Shown piece after piece: positions 12,005-24,289 of a DNA stretch of 64,000 nt. This DNA comes from Strongylocentrotus purpuratus. Its lineage: Eukaryota > Echinodermata > Echinoidea > Camarodonta > Strongylocentrotidae. The stretch spans positions 27,606,153 to 27,670,152 of the forward strand of contig NW_022145609.1 in NCBI RefSeq assembly GCF_000002235.5. Direction: 5' to 3'. Position 1 is the first letter of the stretch. Each line of letters starts with the position of its first letter. The notes under the pieces are model-generated. The model was not told where the DNA came from. It searched no databases and saw only the letters and a program-made list of their open reading frames with translations. The position numbers and the translations under genes were made by a program.

Positions 12005-14500
12005 CCTAGTCGTCGTTATCATCATCGTCATGGACATCATCTCAAACACTGACAGGGTTTTCTCTATGTTGTAATCGATAAAATGTTAACAAAGTGATAG
12101 AATGAAACCAAAACGCTGTGAAAAAAGTATCGTCAAATTTATATAATACCGTACTCATCTAGTTTGAAAGAAGTCGCTTTCTTCTTTCCTTCTTATTGTA
12201 GTTTATTTTGTGTTGTTAATTAGTTTCTTCAATATGAACATGAAGCAAAATGTACTGGTTGATTTCTGGACCCATTAAAATAACTAAACAACAACTTTGA
12301 TTTCTTAAGATTGTTGAGTTAAGTTTAAAATAATCATTCATAGATGCAGGCACAACGATACAAATATTTTGAAAGCCTAGGCCTCGTGTACCCTTATCAC
12401 ACAAAGAATGATGGTAGATACCACCACTGAAAAAACGGAGCCCAGTTCTTCTGCTTTGTGGAAAGCAATATTGTTATTGTATACATTTTTACTTCATCTA
12501 CGCTAGAAAATCAAATTATCATCTAGTAACATTTGCATGGTATGTGTGACAAAACCACTTTCTGATTTGCATTTATGAGCTCGTAGCTAGCAATTAGGCA
12601 AAATCATTCACTTACAGTTATAGCGGTTTCATAATTTATCACTGACATACACAAAGTAATACCGCAATGAACTGCCAAATTCTAACATGCACATTATATT
12701 AGTGTAGATATGTTTATGATTTATTTTACCGCTCTAATTTGCGGCTAAATTCGCTTAACATTAATCTACGGCACGGTATTAGAGGTATAGAAGCATTACA
12801 TCGGCAACTTTCACGAGTATGCCTAGCATGGCTTATAACTTATACCACCCAATCGAGAAATGTGCAGGTGGCATGAACTATCTGTAGACACAACATCACT
12901 TTCAGTTCACATGTAACTTACCTCACTAAACGATTTAATCCTTAAACATCGAATATCATTTCTTCCAAATTAGGGAACACCTCTGTGCACGACCACACAA
13001 ATATATACACGCATTAGGTTTGTCCAAAATAGCTATCAGAGCTTGTTAAATGAGAGTACTCCATTAGAAAATACACATCTATACAAGTACTATATACCCG
13101 TGCAACAGTAAACACCAACTAAACGGTGACAATGGAATTCGAAACCTGTTTACCCCCTGTGTTGCCGCTTCAGTGAGCATTCCCCTCTTTTGGATGAATA
13201 CGGCAGAACAGAAAGGAGTGAAAATCCACCTTTGCCCCTACCATATTACGTCTATGCCCCTACACGTATCGTGTGAATGAGGGCGATTCGGGTTGCGGCC
13301 GATTTGGGTGCACACATTCTATTTCCGTGTGTGGGAACGTGCTGGATAGCGTTCCGTTGTCATGCGAACCCTGTGATTCAATCCCGGGGATCTATTTCCG
13401 ATTTCAGGTTTCCCTTTGTGTGCAAACGCTTGGCTTCTATTTCAGGCGCAAAAAAGAAAAAGTATGTAATCTTATTGCAGCCAAGAAAGGTGCTCTGCAA
13501 GGAATAGCGCCTTTCTTGTTGCCAGCAGTTTAAAATAGATTGCCTTTTATAGCAGTCATAGGCGTATCGCTAATTATCCAGGGATCGGGAAAGGGGGGGG
13601 GGGGGGGGGGTGGTCGTTCTTACTAGATGAATGAATGGACATAATTATGTAGAAGGGAGTCCAATTTTCTCAAAATCCACGCTTCTCCGGCTAATTTCCC
13701 CTTTATTTCAGCCATCTGATTGGGCGGGGGGGGGGGGGGGGATGGGCGTACCCCTGTAACTACTCAGGACCTCGAGACACATCTTGCAGGTCTTCTAGAG
13801 AAGTCGTCATGACATAACTGCAACTTCTTAGCACTCGATTTAATTCATCCCTGGGAGAAAATACCTCACTTCGTCAAAATCGAGAGATTCAGTTAGAAAA
13901 AAACCCACTCAGCTACATATTTTTCCCCAAAGAGCGCCCTCTTTTGGCTATCTAAGAAAATAATGTCCTTATCCCTCGAAAATACGATTCCTGTTTTGAA
14001 TCAAGTTGTCGGTGTATGACATGTAATTTATTTAGTTGTTTATTTATTTATTAATTTATATATTCATTCTTTAATTCTTAATCAATTGATTAATTACTTA
14101 AAATTTGTTCCGAAAAAAACTTATGGAAAAAAACTTAGAAAACCTACCTAATGTCTGAAGCTAAGATAAAGTGTACTTCACAATCTGATGTAATTAACGT
14201 TGTTTAATTATATTTAATTATGTTTAATAGTTTTTGTTGAGCATCCCTTAGGTCGGATAATTTATGTGCGCATTTTACATGTTTTTATTATTAATTCATT
14301 AATTCATTAATCAATTAACTATATATTAAATCTATTTATTTGATTATCTATTTTGTTTAATTCATGTATATTCTTATATATTATATATATTCCTTTTTAT
14401 TGAGTCATTTAATTATTTACATACTTATTCATGTATTCATCTATATGTCTATTTGTTCATAAAATATGATTGTAATATGATTATGACCTCTCGAGACCGA
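12005..14500. other. no gene seen
   Basis: AT-rich intergenic DNA with several poly-G runs (13,587-13,610; 13,724-13,741). A pair of overlapping plus-strand open frames at 13,273-13,533 has no recognisable domain. Confidence 0.4.
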
Positions 14501-14511
14501 CTTTAGCTTAA

Positions 14512-14697
14512 AGACCGTCAATACTACTGGGCCAGAAGGGATTAGACCACCCAGCCAGGTCACTGACAGGTGGATATCTCATCAACTCAGCTCTCAACTA
14601 ACATAAGAAAAAGAGGATCATGGGGCACCAACAGGCACCGATTGTGGAAGATTTCTATATAGAGGGAGCAAGTAGCTACAAGTAGGACAGTATGGCT
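14512..14697 (+). mobile_element. TTAA-flanked MITE, copy B
   Basis: 186 bp between TTAA sites at 14,508-14,511 and 14,698-14,701. Imperfect inverted ends AGACCGTCAATACTACTGG and (reverse complement) AGCCATACTGTCCTACTTG. Closely related to copy A. Confidence 0.8.
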
Positions 14698-15862
14698 TTA
14701 AAGTCTCCTCCTGAAAGTCAAGCCTCACGACACATTTTCTAGCCAGCATCTGTCAGAATTTGTAGGCGGAGACCGAAAGCTGGCTAGACCCCATTCACAT
14801 CGGATGAGCAGATAGGGTTAGATCATAACATGCAATTAGACGGTAAGTTCTGTGTTTTGACAATAATCAGTGTAAAACCAACGTGTAAATCAGATTGACA
14901 ATCGTTGCTGTTTGCAGTATCGACTTTAATAAGCACACACTGACGAAGTCCAAATAAAACCACACCAGACAACTCTGTCGTTTTACCTTATCTGCAGAAT
15001 TTATCAGCCCCTCAAATAAAGGCATTGTTTCAGAGGCGGCTCGTTATCGTAGCTATAAAACTCTACAAAATGTGTGTTCAGACACTCTAATCCCCCTCCC
15101 AAATAATGTTTGGCACAATTCTATGATAACACTTTTACACATTTAAAAAAATACCAATAGTAACTTATCAGTAAGAAGGAAATCAAAGTAATTGCGGAAT
15201 GAAACATAATTAGCAAAGGAACAATATAATCTTGTTATTTGTGATGAATTGCATAGGAAATGCACGTCAGGGGAAATGTAAAACAATGTTATTAAACAAA
15301 AATATAAACAATTACGTCAGTGAATGTCACAACTGGACATAATGTGAGTAAAACATGGGGTTCTATTGATGAGATTCCAATGAAAGTAGGGTAATAATTA
15401 ACCATATGAGCGATTTTACAACACTGCCACAGCATCATCCCAGGGTAAGTTGTGAATACAGCGTCTAATGTTTTTCACAATCATTATCACTGTTATCATT
15501 CGCCCATATAATTCAGTATTTAATTCATCAGATTTATTCAGATATACTTCAATTCAGTTTTAAAGCTGAATTATCTATGTGTATAGTTTTAAATAGATTT
15601 TATTCATAAATATTCATGAAGACAGCTAAATTAGGTTATTTAAGGAAACGAAACGAGCCATAACGAAGCGAATATCAATGTTATGCATTATTCTTATTTT
15701 GTCATCACCAAAATGTCTCCATAATTGATTTCCTATTTATGTCCGAGTCTTTATTTTACATTTGAGCGAAACAAATATCCATATTGAAATTACATTGGAC
15801 TATTATATATATTTAATTGAATTTATTTAAGTTGAAGTTCATTCTGCTGAAATGAACATACT

Positions 15863-16083
15863 CAGTGGCGGATCCAGGAGGGGGGGGGGGGGGGGGGCAC
15901 AGGGGGCACGTGCCCCCCCCCCCCCGGCCCCCCAAAAATATGTTAAAATCAGCCCTAAATTCGCCCAAAATGTACTGAAAAAAGGGGCGTGCCCCCCGGA
16001 CGAAAATAGAATTATATTTTGTTTAATTTTATTTAAATCGCCACTATTGTCCTTTCTTTCTTTTTATGAACCACAGGCTCTGA
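15863..16083 (+). mobile_element. end of a CAGTGGCGGATCC hAT-type element
   Basis: CAGTGGCGGATCCAGG followed by a poly-G and poly-C tract matches the left end of the complete elements at 35,052 and 62,624. No right end is found nearby. Its last about 42 bases, starting CGCCACTATTGTCC at 16,038, recur exactly at 17,486. Confidence 0.6.
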
Positions 16084-16379
16084 TTTTCTTCAGGGCGATC
16101 GACCTCACTCATGATTATGCACCAACGATTTTAATGTTCCGGTCCTTAAAAAAAATTGTTAAAAAAATTATATATTTGAAAAAAATAAAGAAACAAAACA
16201 GGGCAAAAATGGTATTCGGAAGCAGGAGCTCGTCCCTGAGGTATATTGGTTTCAAGTCGATATATTAGGGAAGAGAGGGTCACATGCGAGTACGTCCACA
16301 ACATAAGCCGTATAGTCGGCATGTAGGCTGCACTAAGATTTGTCGGAAACAAATCTGAGGATTTATTATGGAGAAAGAA

Positions 16380-17152
16380 CGTGATTTTCTCTTTGAAATT
16401 CAGATACCGCCCACCAAATGACTTTTTGGTTTTCTCTCTTCAAATTGATTTGAATCACTCATGCGTAAACTTGGCATCATATGAGTTGCATCAAATGAAA
16501 GAGGAGGATCTAAGCTTTCCAAATATGTGTAATTTATGAATTATGAATGTGACTAAGTTAAAGGGAAAGTCCACCCCCAAAATAAGTTTGTTTCGATAGA
16601 GGCAGAATAATAGGAAAATCAGGTGAGTGAAAGTTTGAGCAAATTCTGAATGAAAATAAGAAAGTTATGAATTATTGAAGTTGTGATCAATCAAATACAA
16701 ATTGGCAACTCTGTGACTTATTATACGAGCTCTCCTTCATTTGCTTTGTGCATAATATTCCATAAAATCATGTTTTCTTCGTTATTGATGACGGAATATA
16801 TATTTTTTCCTTGCAGGGGGAGTTTAGAAACATATTTGCAATTATTATATTTAGGGTGAATGTATGGTTGAAATTTTTCTTGAGGGAAAATGAAAATTTT
16901 AGATTTTTTTAGTACTGAGCAAATGGAAGTTGAGCTCGCATGATACGTCATAGAGTTGCCAATTTGTGTTTGATTGATCACAACTTAAAAAATCCTAACT
17001 TCCTTATTTTTAATCGGAATTTGCTCAAACTTTCACTGACTTGTTTCTCTCATTTTTCTACTCCTATTAAAACTAAGTTAATTTCAGGGTGGACTTCCCC
17101 TTTAAGATAAAACATCGATAATTCTCGGTTTCGTTTTGTCTGGGACGCACTG
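16380..17152 (-). mobile_element. CAGTGC-end repeat interrupted by a TTAA element
   Basis: Read on the minus strand, 17,152-17,106 and then 16,561 to about 16,380 are continuous with the copy starting at 28,654 (ends CAGTGCGTCCCAGACAAAAC and CAGTGCTTCCCAGAAAAAAC). The intervening 540 bp is the separate TTAA element at 16,562. The outer end is followed by TA, compatible with Tc1/mariner-type insertion, but the opposite terminus is not clear. Confidence 0.6.
16562..17101. mobile_element. 540-bp TTAA-flanked MITE, AAGTCCACC family
   Basis: TTAA at 16,558-16,561 and 17,102-17,105 flank inverted arms of about 170 bp (left AGGGAAAGTCCACCC, right reverse complement AGGGGAAGTCCACCC). No coding capacity. 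The TTAA duplication indicates piggyBac-type mobilisation. Single-end fragments of the family are at 7,857 and 56,305. Confidence 0.85.
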
Positions 17153-17289
17153 TATAATATAAAAACATGTTGGGAGGGGTTCCCCTGTACGCTCTCACGA
17201 CCTTCGCGTAGGTCATAGTGCAGTATGCAGTGTCTAATCCACTAAACTGTGCATCATTGGGAATTTAACACTCGTCTTTTTTTCGTCTC

Positions 17290-17530
17290 ATTGTGGGTAC
17301 TGGGTAGGGCAAGCCCGTACGCAGGAGGTGTGATTTTTTTTTTGTGCTCAAGTGAGGGAGGTGTTGAGGGGGAAAAAATAGTGCTCACTACCCTCCCCCC
17401 CCCCCCCCCCCCCCCCACTGAGCGAAATATCGGTCGGCGCGATTTAAAAATGTCGGGGGCAAAAAAAAAAAAAAAATTATTGCTCGCCACTATTGTCCTT
17501 TCTTTCTTTTTATGAACCACAGGCTCTAAA
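17290..17530 (+). mobile_element. fragment of the hAT-type G/C-tract element
   Basis: Contains the internal module GTGCTCACTACC - poly-C - GAGCGAAAT - CGGCGCGATTT - GGGGGCAAAA found in the complete elements at 35,052 and 62,624. Both termini are missing or diverged. Confidence 0.55.
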
Positions 17531-17889
17531 CTGGTGGAAAAGTCAACGGATAACAAAAAAATCCTTTAATACGTACTTCGCCCATTTCAGTCAACGACAT
17601 GTAAAGCTGCAAACCTTAATGTCAGTTTCTGCCCCAGAGCCTCCCAAAACACCGAACTTAGTCCAATTTTAGTAGTTGACAACATTTCGGTCGATATGGG
17701 CCACAGCAACCTTTACAGTTCCGGACAAATTTTTCCCTTGAAGCCCCGGAACAAATTTTAAAAAGAAGTAAGAGTAATGGTTGTACATCACGAGAAGTGG
17801 AAAATAAAAAATTAATCCGTTGGAGTGGGTGTCAGACTGCCATAAACAAATCACCAACTGAGTGCTCTTTGTACAATCATCGCTTTCTA

Positions 17890-18676
17890 CACAGTAAAAA
17901 CGCTGCTTAAAAAAGTGATGTTCACTTACAGTTGTACACTATCTTAAACAACAGTTGAACAAATTGTAAACAATGTTGCTCGTAACGAAAGTAAGTTTGT
18001 TAAACATTCGCTGTTTAAAATTTAATGACTGCTATATTTACTACACGAGAGATTTTAGATAGTGTTGTTTACATATGACGTCATGTGTCACGTGCCAGTA
18101 AAGTGCGCGTTGGCTAAAAGCTTTGTTTCACATCATGGCCGACTAAGCTGTAGAGGTGTCGTGGATGAGTGGAAACGTCGCCGGACTGTCGATCACAAGG
18201 TCTACGGTTAGAGTCCCGCCGCGGCACTAATGTCCTTTGGCAGCCTAGCATAGCCGGGTAATGTTGGAGCGCCTTGAGGACCTTGCAAGGTCGGTACGTG
18301 CGCTATATAAGAATCCAATAGTATTATTATTATTTAACAACGGCTCCTTTTTAAACAACTTTCTTTAAACAACCCAGTTGGTGTAAACAACCCCCACTGA
18401 ACAACAGCTCCTTTTTAAACAACTTTCTTTAAACAACCCAGTTGGTGTAAACAACCCCACTGAACAACAGCTCCGTTTTAAACAACCGTCTTTAAACAGC
18501 ACCGGTTGTTTAAATTGTGATTTTAAACAAGTTGTTCAAAATGTTGATCAACTAAGTGTTTAAACTTTAAACAACTCGAGTTGCTTAACATTTTAAACAA
18601 CTCTTAGATCAGGTCACCCGTTAATCCAAAGTTGTTTAAACTTTTAAACAACATGTTCACTAAAATTTTAACTGTG
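17890..18676. mobile_element. 787-bp non-autonomous element with TTTAAACAAC repeats
   Basis: Ends CACAGTAAAAACG and (reverse complement) CACAGTTAAAATTTT stand between TA dinucleotides (17,888-17,889 and 18,677-18,678), which suits a Tc1/mariner-type origin. The interior holds many TTTAAACAAC motifs, including a direct repeat of about 58 bp (units starting AACAACGGCTCC, AACAACAGCTCC and AACAACAGCTCC). A SINE has inserted near its middle. Confidence 0.7.
18130..18335 (+). mobile_element. tRNA-derived SINE nested in the 787-bp element
   Basis: tRNA-like head with box B GGTTAGAGTCCC at 18,206-18,217, then GCACTAATGTCCTTTGGCA, and 3' end GTGCGCTATATAAGAATCC followed by (TTA)n. It interrupts the repeat-rich interior of the surrounding element, so it arrived later. 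Confidence 0.75.
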
Positions 18677-19559
18677 TATATTATTAATAAGAATGCTCTG
18701 GGTGTAGATCTTCTAACTTAAATAATTCTTAAGTGCTGTATTATTCAGTTCGAGTTTTAAAATTAATAATTTTTAGTATTACGAGTTTGTGGAGGCGAGT
18801 TTGTGGTGTCAAAACAATTCTCACGTTTGATAACTTATTTTATTATTGTAGTTATAGTTATAGTGAAAATGAATGGGTTTCTCAAAAAACAGCCCGAAAT
18901 AACGACTCTTGACTATTATGTATACCTTAACAGTCCTCATGTTTGGCAAGACACAATACACATATATCTTGCTATAGATATCATGCCAGACTACCTTGCA
19001 GAACTTACTATCTATGTTATCAACACCATAAATAATGATGGTCACCCCCCCCATCACCTTACACGCACATCCCTAGTGACCTTCGTTGTCATCATGGTTA
19101 CACAGCATCTCGTATGTTCATTTTAAGATGTTCAAATGTTTAATTAAGAATGAAATCTATATGTTGTGTATCCGTCGAGTCCCAGAAAAGGACAATGATG
19201 AGCTAGTCAGCTATATGATTGACAATGCTCCCGCCATGTGAAACATAAGCTGAGCAAAGGTCAATATGGTCTATATTCCAACTGTGCTGCTGAAGGAATA
19301 TTGATAATTACTTCTTTGCCTAATACTGATAGCAACAGACAGATAAACCATCAATTTCCAGAGATGAAAATATGATATTTTTTTTCTCCGTCCACTAATG
19401 CGCTTACAAAAATGGTGAGTCCTATATTTATATTATATTCTGTCATGCTTAAATTGTATAATTTGCTCTTGAAAATGTTGATAAGATTATAGATTTACTA
19501 TCCAAGTTATTTGTTACTCGTCATTTTCTTTTCTTCTTTGGCGTTTTGTGCCATTGTGA

Positions 19560-20112
19560 TAGAGTGCCTTAATATCCGATTCACATTGGGACGGGCCTTC
19601 TGCATGGGGAACACGAGGGGCTCTAATTCCTTTAATCTGTTTTTTTTTTAAATCCTTGAAGCGTTGTTCTTTTCATGTGTATAATTATTATACAAAATAT
19701 TTGTAATAGTCTAATTCATCAAATTTTGTATCGCTTACATGACTTTTGTAATGATTTCTATTATCTAATCAAGAGTTTGAATTGTTTTGAAAGTTTATAC
19801 GAAGATTTTTTTAATTTTTTATAAAGGTTTTCATTTTGTTACTGTTTCATTTGTTTTGTTGTTGTTGTATTACTTTAGTGTATATCTTATAATGTATAAT
19901 TGTATTTGTGTATTCGGGCGTACCCATTACAAACTCTGCTTATCGGGTTTCGCGCCTTCTTTCTTGTAATACAAGTTCTTTAATTATATTTATGTTCCTA
20001 CGTATAAATTGTATTGTTTGAACAGATGTCAAATATGTTGTCAAATTCAAATTCATATTCAAATTGAATGGAAGAAAATAAATGTTCATTTGAATTGAAT
20101 TGAATTGAATAT
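19560..20112 (+). mobile_element. probable LINE 3' end
   Basis: AT-rich 3'-UTR-like sequence ending AATAAATGTTCATTTG followed by a (GAATT)n tail. This arrangement is typical of the 3' ends of CR1/L2-like non-LTR retrotransposons; no reverse transcriptase is left. Confidence 0.45.
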
Positions 20113-20119
20113 GGCGATG

Positions 20120-21250
20120 ATTGGATTTACGATATGACAACAAAAAATGATTACGAATCACTTGGTACGAAGCAAAGGACCAATCTTTAGCAAAAAGAAT
20201 CGATTTCCACCACTAAAAGAACACAGTTTTACGTCCTTACATATACGAGGGAAGCACACTGAATGAGCTTTGCAGCTTGTTAATCAACCCTTAAAACGCG
20301 AAAAAAATTATCCAATCTATCTCCCATTCACAGCTTTATTTTTTTTTATATTTTCCTTGGGATGAAAGATACACTTTCACCAGCGAGCATTACCAATCAT
20401 TAGCAGGAGAAGAGGCACTGCCAACTTACAAATAAGGGTAACTTTGTTTTAATATCAAGTACTGGAATTGCTAGGGTCACTAGATGGTTTTCCCTCTCTC
20501 TATATAATATACATTTATTAGAATTATTTTACATCGATTAATTTATACCAGGGTAGACGGGTGACAGTAAACTATATCATGAAGAGAGAAAAAAATAAAA
20601 GTACAATGTAAGCAAGCGAGTACAAGGTCAAGCGATTATTCGAATTCATTGAACTATTTTGTCATGAAAATAGGAATACTTCATTCACATGCTACATGAA
20701 TACTTTGTTTTACAAAACATAAGTAAAATATATCAAAATATGACGAATGACGTGAAGGGTACATGGAAACTATACACCTATTAAAAAAAGTTCGGAAACT
20801 AAAGATCGATTATTTCTCTCTTGTCAGGGCATAGATATAGTCATGTTGATTGTCATTACAAAGTTGATTTTTTTTTTCCATTTTTAAAAGGATACCCACT
20901 TTAATGATCTTTCAGTCATGGATTGTGCAGTTAGATAAAAATAAGGGGAAAGGTCAAAAGTGATAACTTGGAAAAAGCACTTCACTTTTTTCGACCGTGC
21001 ATTCAAAATTGCATTATTGCCCGGGCCCTGTCAACAGTTGTTAACCTAGGCAAGATGCTTCAGAAAGTTGGTGACCAAACAGTAGCCGATCTTGTGCATG
21101 AATTTCGAATTCACATTCTTTAGAATTTGGCATTAATGGATGACCAGTGGAGAACGATAGCCCCACTGTCATTTCCAAGAATCAAACTCCCTTTAATATG
21201 TCAAAGAAGGAATAATGAGGATAGTTCAATAGTAGATACATGTAATTAAT
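20120..21250. other. no gene seen
   Basis: AT-rich intergenic DNA without convincing open frames or repeats that I can delimit. Confidence 0.4.
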
Positions 21251-21265
21251 TAAGCTTGTATTATG

Positions 21266-21322
21266 TAAAGCGCATAGAGACATACCTTGTATAATGCGCT
21301 ATAGAAATATAATTTATTATAT
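21266..21322 (+). mobile_element. SINE-like 3' tail fragment
   Basis: GTAAAGCGCATAGAGA and ATAATGCGCTATAGAAATA resemble the 3' tails of the tRNA-derived SINEs in this window. The tRNA-like head is absent. Confidence 0.45.
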
Positions 21323-21585
21323 TCATAACAAGACCAATGCTTACCAGTTCATTCGGCAACTTTTCACGTTTGAACCTGCTCCTTTTTCTGAAGTACTGCT
21401 CATTCCATGGCAGCAAAACCATAACAAATATGGTATTATTTTTAAAGAGGCATAACACACTTTCGAATGATGATATTCAAAGCAATGATTGTGCCATGAT
21501 AAGAAAGCTATACTCGATCCAACTTGAGTTTCCTAACTTATTTTGGGGAGGCTCATTGATTGAGTGTATAAATCGCGGATTTTTA

Positions 21586-22223
21586 CAGTGGAAGTACCGT
21601 GTGAGTCAAACAAAAAGTTTACACCTAGAAAATTGCTAATTATTGTTAAAATCATCTATGAACAGTAAATTAATATACATCTCATGAAAGAGTATTCTAT
21701 CCCAAATCATTTGGTACCATTTTTGTGTGGTATGTGTTCACGCTTGGATAAACAGGTGTCATTGTTTGCGAGAGTGCAAAAATAGACTTGCGCCAAAGTG
21801 ATGCATTCAGTATGTATTATGTTGGAATTAGTGGAGTGAGAGAATGGATTGAATGTATCAAATGAAATGCATTGCATATGTTTTTTGCAAAGGGCAAAGT
21901 CACACACACCCACACACACGCGCACAAATGTTCCTTGATATTTGATATTCGATATTTGATATGTGTGGCATGATTAATTTTGTTAGGGGTGTTATTTGGA
22001 TCTGCAAAAACCGAATTAATACCCAAATCCCAATTGTTTTATTAAAACATCACATAGGCAACTTTGGCGCAAGTCGATTTTTGCACTCTCGCAAACAATG
22101 CCTCCTGTTCACCCAAGCGTGAACTCATACCACACAAAAATGATACTGAATGATTCGGGATAAGACACTATTTCATAAGATGTATAATAATCTACTGATC
22201 ATAGGTGATTTTGACTCACTCTG
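21586..22223. mobile_element. 638-bp inverted-repeat element, TA-flanked
   Basis: Arms of roughly 190 bp are inverted copies; for example GTTTGCGAGAGTGCAAAAAT on the left and its complement near 22,080 on the right. The ends begin CAG after TA on each side (right reverse complement CAGAGTGAGTCAAAATC). Arm divergence, including indels, suggests an older insertion. No protein is encoded. Probably a Tc1/mariner-type MITE. Confidence 0.7.
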
Positions 22224-22420
22224 TAATGGGACATATTATTGGAAGGTGACCTCCAGCCCCCCCCCCCCTCCTTTCACACACATGTCCTAAAAAAAACTGG
22301 TCAAGTGATATTCATTATATTCAACGTTGCCTCAAAAGAAATGATCCGCTTTACCCTAATCTTTACATAAACTGTTATAATAGAAAAACTTCAATCCTTA
22401 ATAATCATCCGTCAGTATTA

Positions 22421-22520
22421 CCTAGGCGTTGTGGCGTGCGCCTGTAATCCAGCTAACAGTGGAAGTTTACAAACTGATTCAGTCGAGGACGCAGGTTCGA
22501 AACTAAAGGTCGGTCCGCAG
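22421..22520 (+). mobile_element. 7SL (SRP RNA) Alu-domain-like sequence
   Basis: GGCGTTGTGGCGTGCGCCTG followed by TAATCCAGCTA aligns well with the 5' Alu domain of animal 7SL RNA, including the conserved TGTAATCC loop. A possible box B, GGTTCGAAAC, follows at 22,494. The rest of 7SL is not present, so this is a truncated 7SL pseudogene or a 7SL-related SINE rather than a working SRP RNA gene. Confidence 0.5.
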
Positions 22521-22567
22521 ACGTAAATAATCATATCTGATTGATACACGTCTGTAAAAAAAAACCA

Positions 22568-22602
<35 letters not shown>
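22568..22602. repeat. (CA)n microsatellite
   Basis: Perfect CA dinucleotide run of about 17 units, directly after the 7SL-like sequence. Confidence 0.95.
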
Positions 22603-22605
<3 letters not shown>

Positions 22606-22689
22606 GCCACAGAACAAAGCACAACAACATTAATTGCCCCGTCTAGACGATTCAGATGAATTGAACTTGGTTACTCAATCTGATTTTTA

Positions 22690-22960
22690 TTGTGCACAAA
22701 CACGATCCCAAGTAATTAGTTTTCAAATATTCAATATTACAGAGAGCTGAAACGTGTCACGAATGTTCAGATGAAAACAATTGCTTGAATTCTAAATAAC
22801 GCATTTTTGCTATGGTTACCCGCAAAACGAACCAGAATGATGAATCTCGTTTTCATTATTGGACTACCCCTAAGAACATAGTACGCTCAAAAGTAATTAG
22901 CTTTCAAAATATTTTACACAATACAGAGAGCTGAAACGTGTCGCGAGTGTTCGCGTGGCA
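22690..22960 (+). repeat. imperfect tandem duplication, about 182 bp period
   Basis: AAGTAATTAG at 22,711 and 22,891 and CAGAGAGCTGAAACGTGTC at 22,740 and 22,924 mark two diverged copies side by side. The second copy ends just before the putative first exon of the lectin gene, so it may contain part of its promoter or 5'UTR. Confidence 0.7.
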
Positions 22961-22995
22961 TTTACCATCTACCTTGCTGGATTGGAAAAGTGATT

Positions 22996-23017
22996 ATGGT
23001 GATACTCTTGATTACAG
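22996..23017 (+). CDS. tentative first coding exon, short signal peptide
   Basis: ATG opens MVILLIT and the exon ends at donor gtgagttt in phase 1, which fits the next exon. The only in-frame ATG after a stop at 22,894. The hydrophobic core is short for a signal peptide, so another first exon is possible. Confidence 0.35.
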
Positions 23018-23902
23018 GTGAGTTTATGCCTACGAGTATGATGATGGAGCATTAGCTTAGAGAACTTTTTTTGTAATCATAGAGGGAAATTTAATGGGGA
23101 AACATAATATGCTGGAAACAATATTTGGAGCTGGAAACAGAGAGCTAAGTTTGCAAAGAAATGGAAAAAACAATGCAAATCCTGTCTTCATATTTAGTTT
23201 CATCTTATTCTAAATTAAATGTTTGGTAGTATAGAGTCTTTCCCTGATGTAATTTATATGTGCAAACGCACACACATACACACAAAACACACACGCACAC
23301 ACAATTTCTCCGAAACATATTTTAACATTTGGCAAACACCAGGATGATAAAACAATTGTTCACATATTACATGACTTGTGTATCAAGCATCATGCATTTA
23401 TTTTTGTCAAAAATCTACTTCGGTAGGATCAAAAGTATTGGAAAGGCTCATTTGTTGTTGCTTGATTGGGCCTACATGGAGTACGAATCATGTTTTTTTT
23501 TTACTTTCCTTTCCAAAACCGACTCATTTTTCTATTTCTTTGATCTGGTTGTTTTTATTCATTCCTCCTCCTCTCTCTGTCTCTCTCTGTCTCGTTTTCT
23601 TCCTGTTCCCTAATTATTTTCTCTGACACATCCCCACTCCATCCACACACACTCACACCCACCCACACCTTCTAACAATCCACCCCTCCCTCCATGTCTC
23701 TCTCCATCGTTGTTACTCTGTCACCATCCCTATACTAACACACACGCTCGCTCACGCACTCACGCACATACACAAACACACGCACACACCGATTCTCAAA
23801 CTCCGTCCCTCCATGTCACTCTTCAACTCTCACGTTGTCACTCCGTCACCTTCCTCATACTACACACACACACACGCACGCACACACACACACACACACA
23901 TA

Positions 23903-23935
<33 letters not shown>

Positions 23936-24252
23936 ACGAATTCTCAACCTCCGTCCCTCCATCTATGTCACTCTTTATCCATCACGTTGTAACTCTGTCA
24001 CCATCCCTATACTACACACACACACACACGCTCGCGCGCACACACACGCACACTCCCCCACACACACATATCCATGGATTCTCAAACTCCATCCCATTAT
24101 CCATGTCTCTCTGAATTCATCCCTTACGTTTTTACTCTGTCACCACCCTCTTACTACGCACACTTACACCCACCCACACCTTGTTACACTCCATCCATAT
24201 CTCTCTTCATCTTTCTTTATAATCCCCTGTGCTATGCAAACATGCACCCCAT

Positions 24253-24289
<37 letters not shown>

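Noticed and set aside
18803-19126. 107-codon plus-strand open frame
   Set aside because: AT-rich sequence without domain or splice context; begins next to a transposon end.
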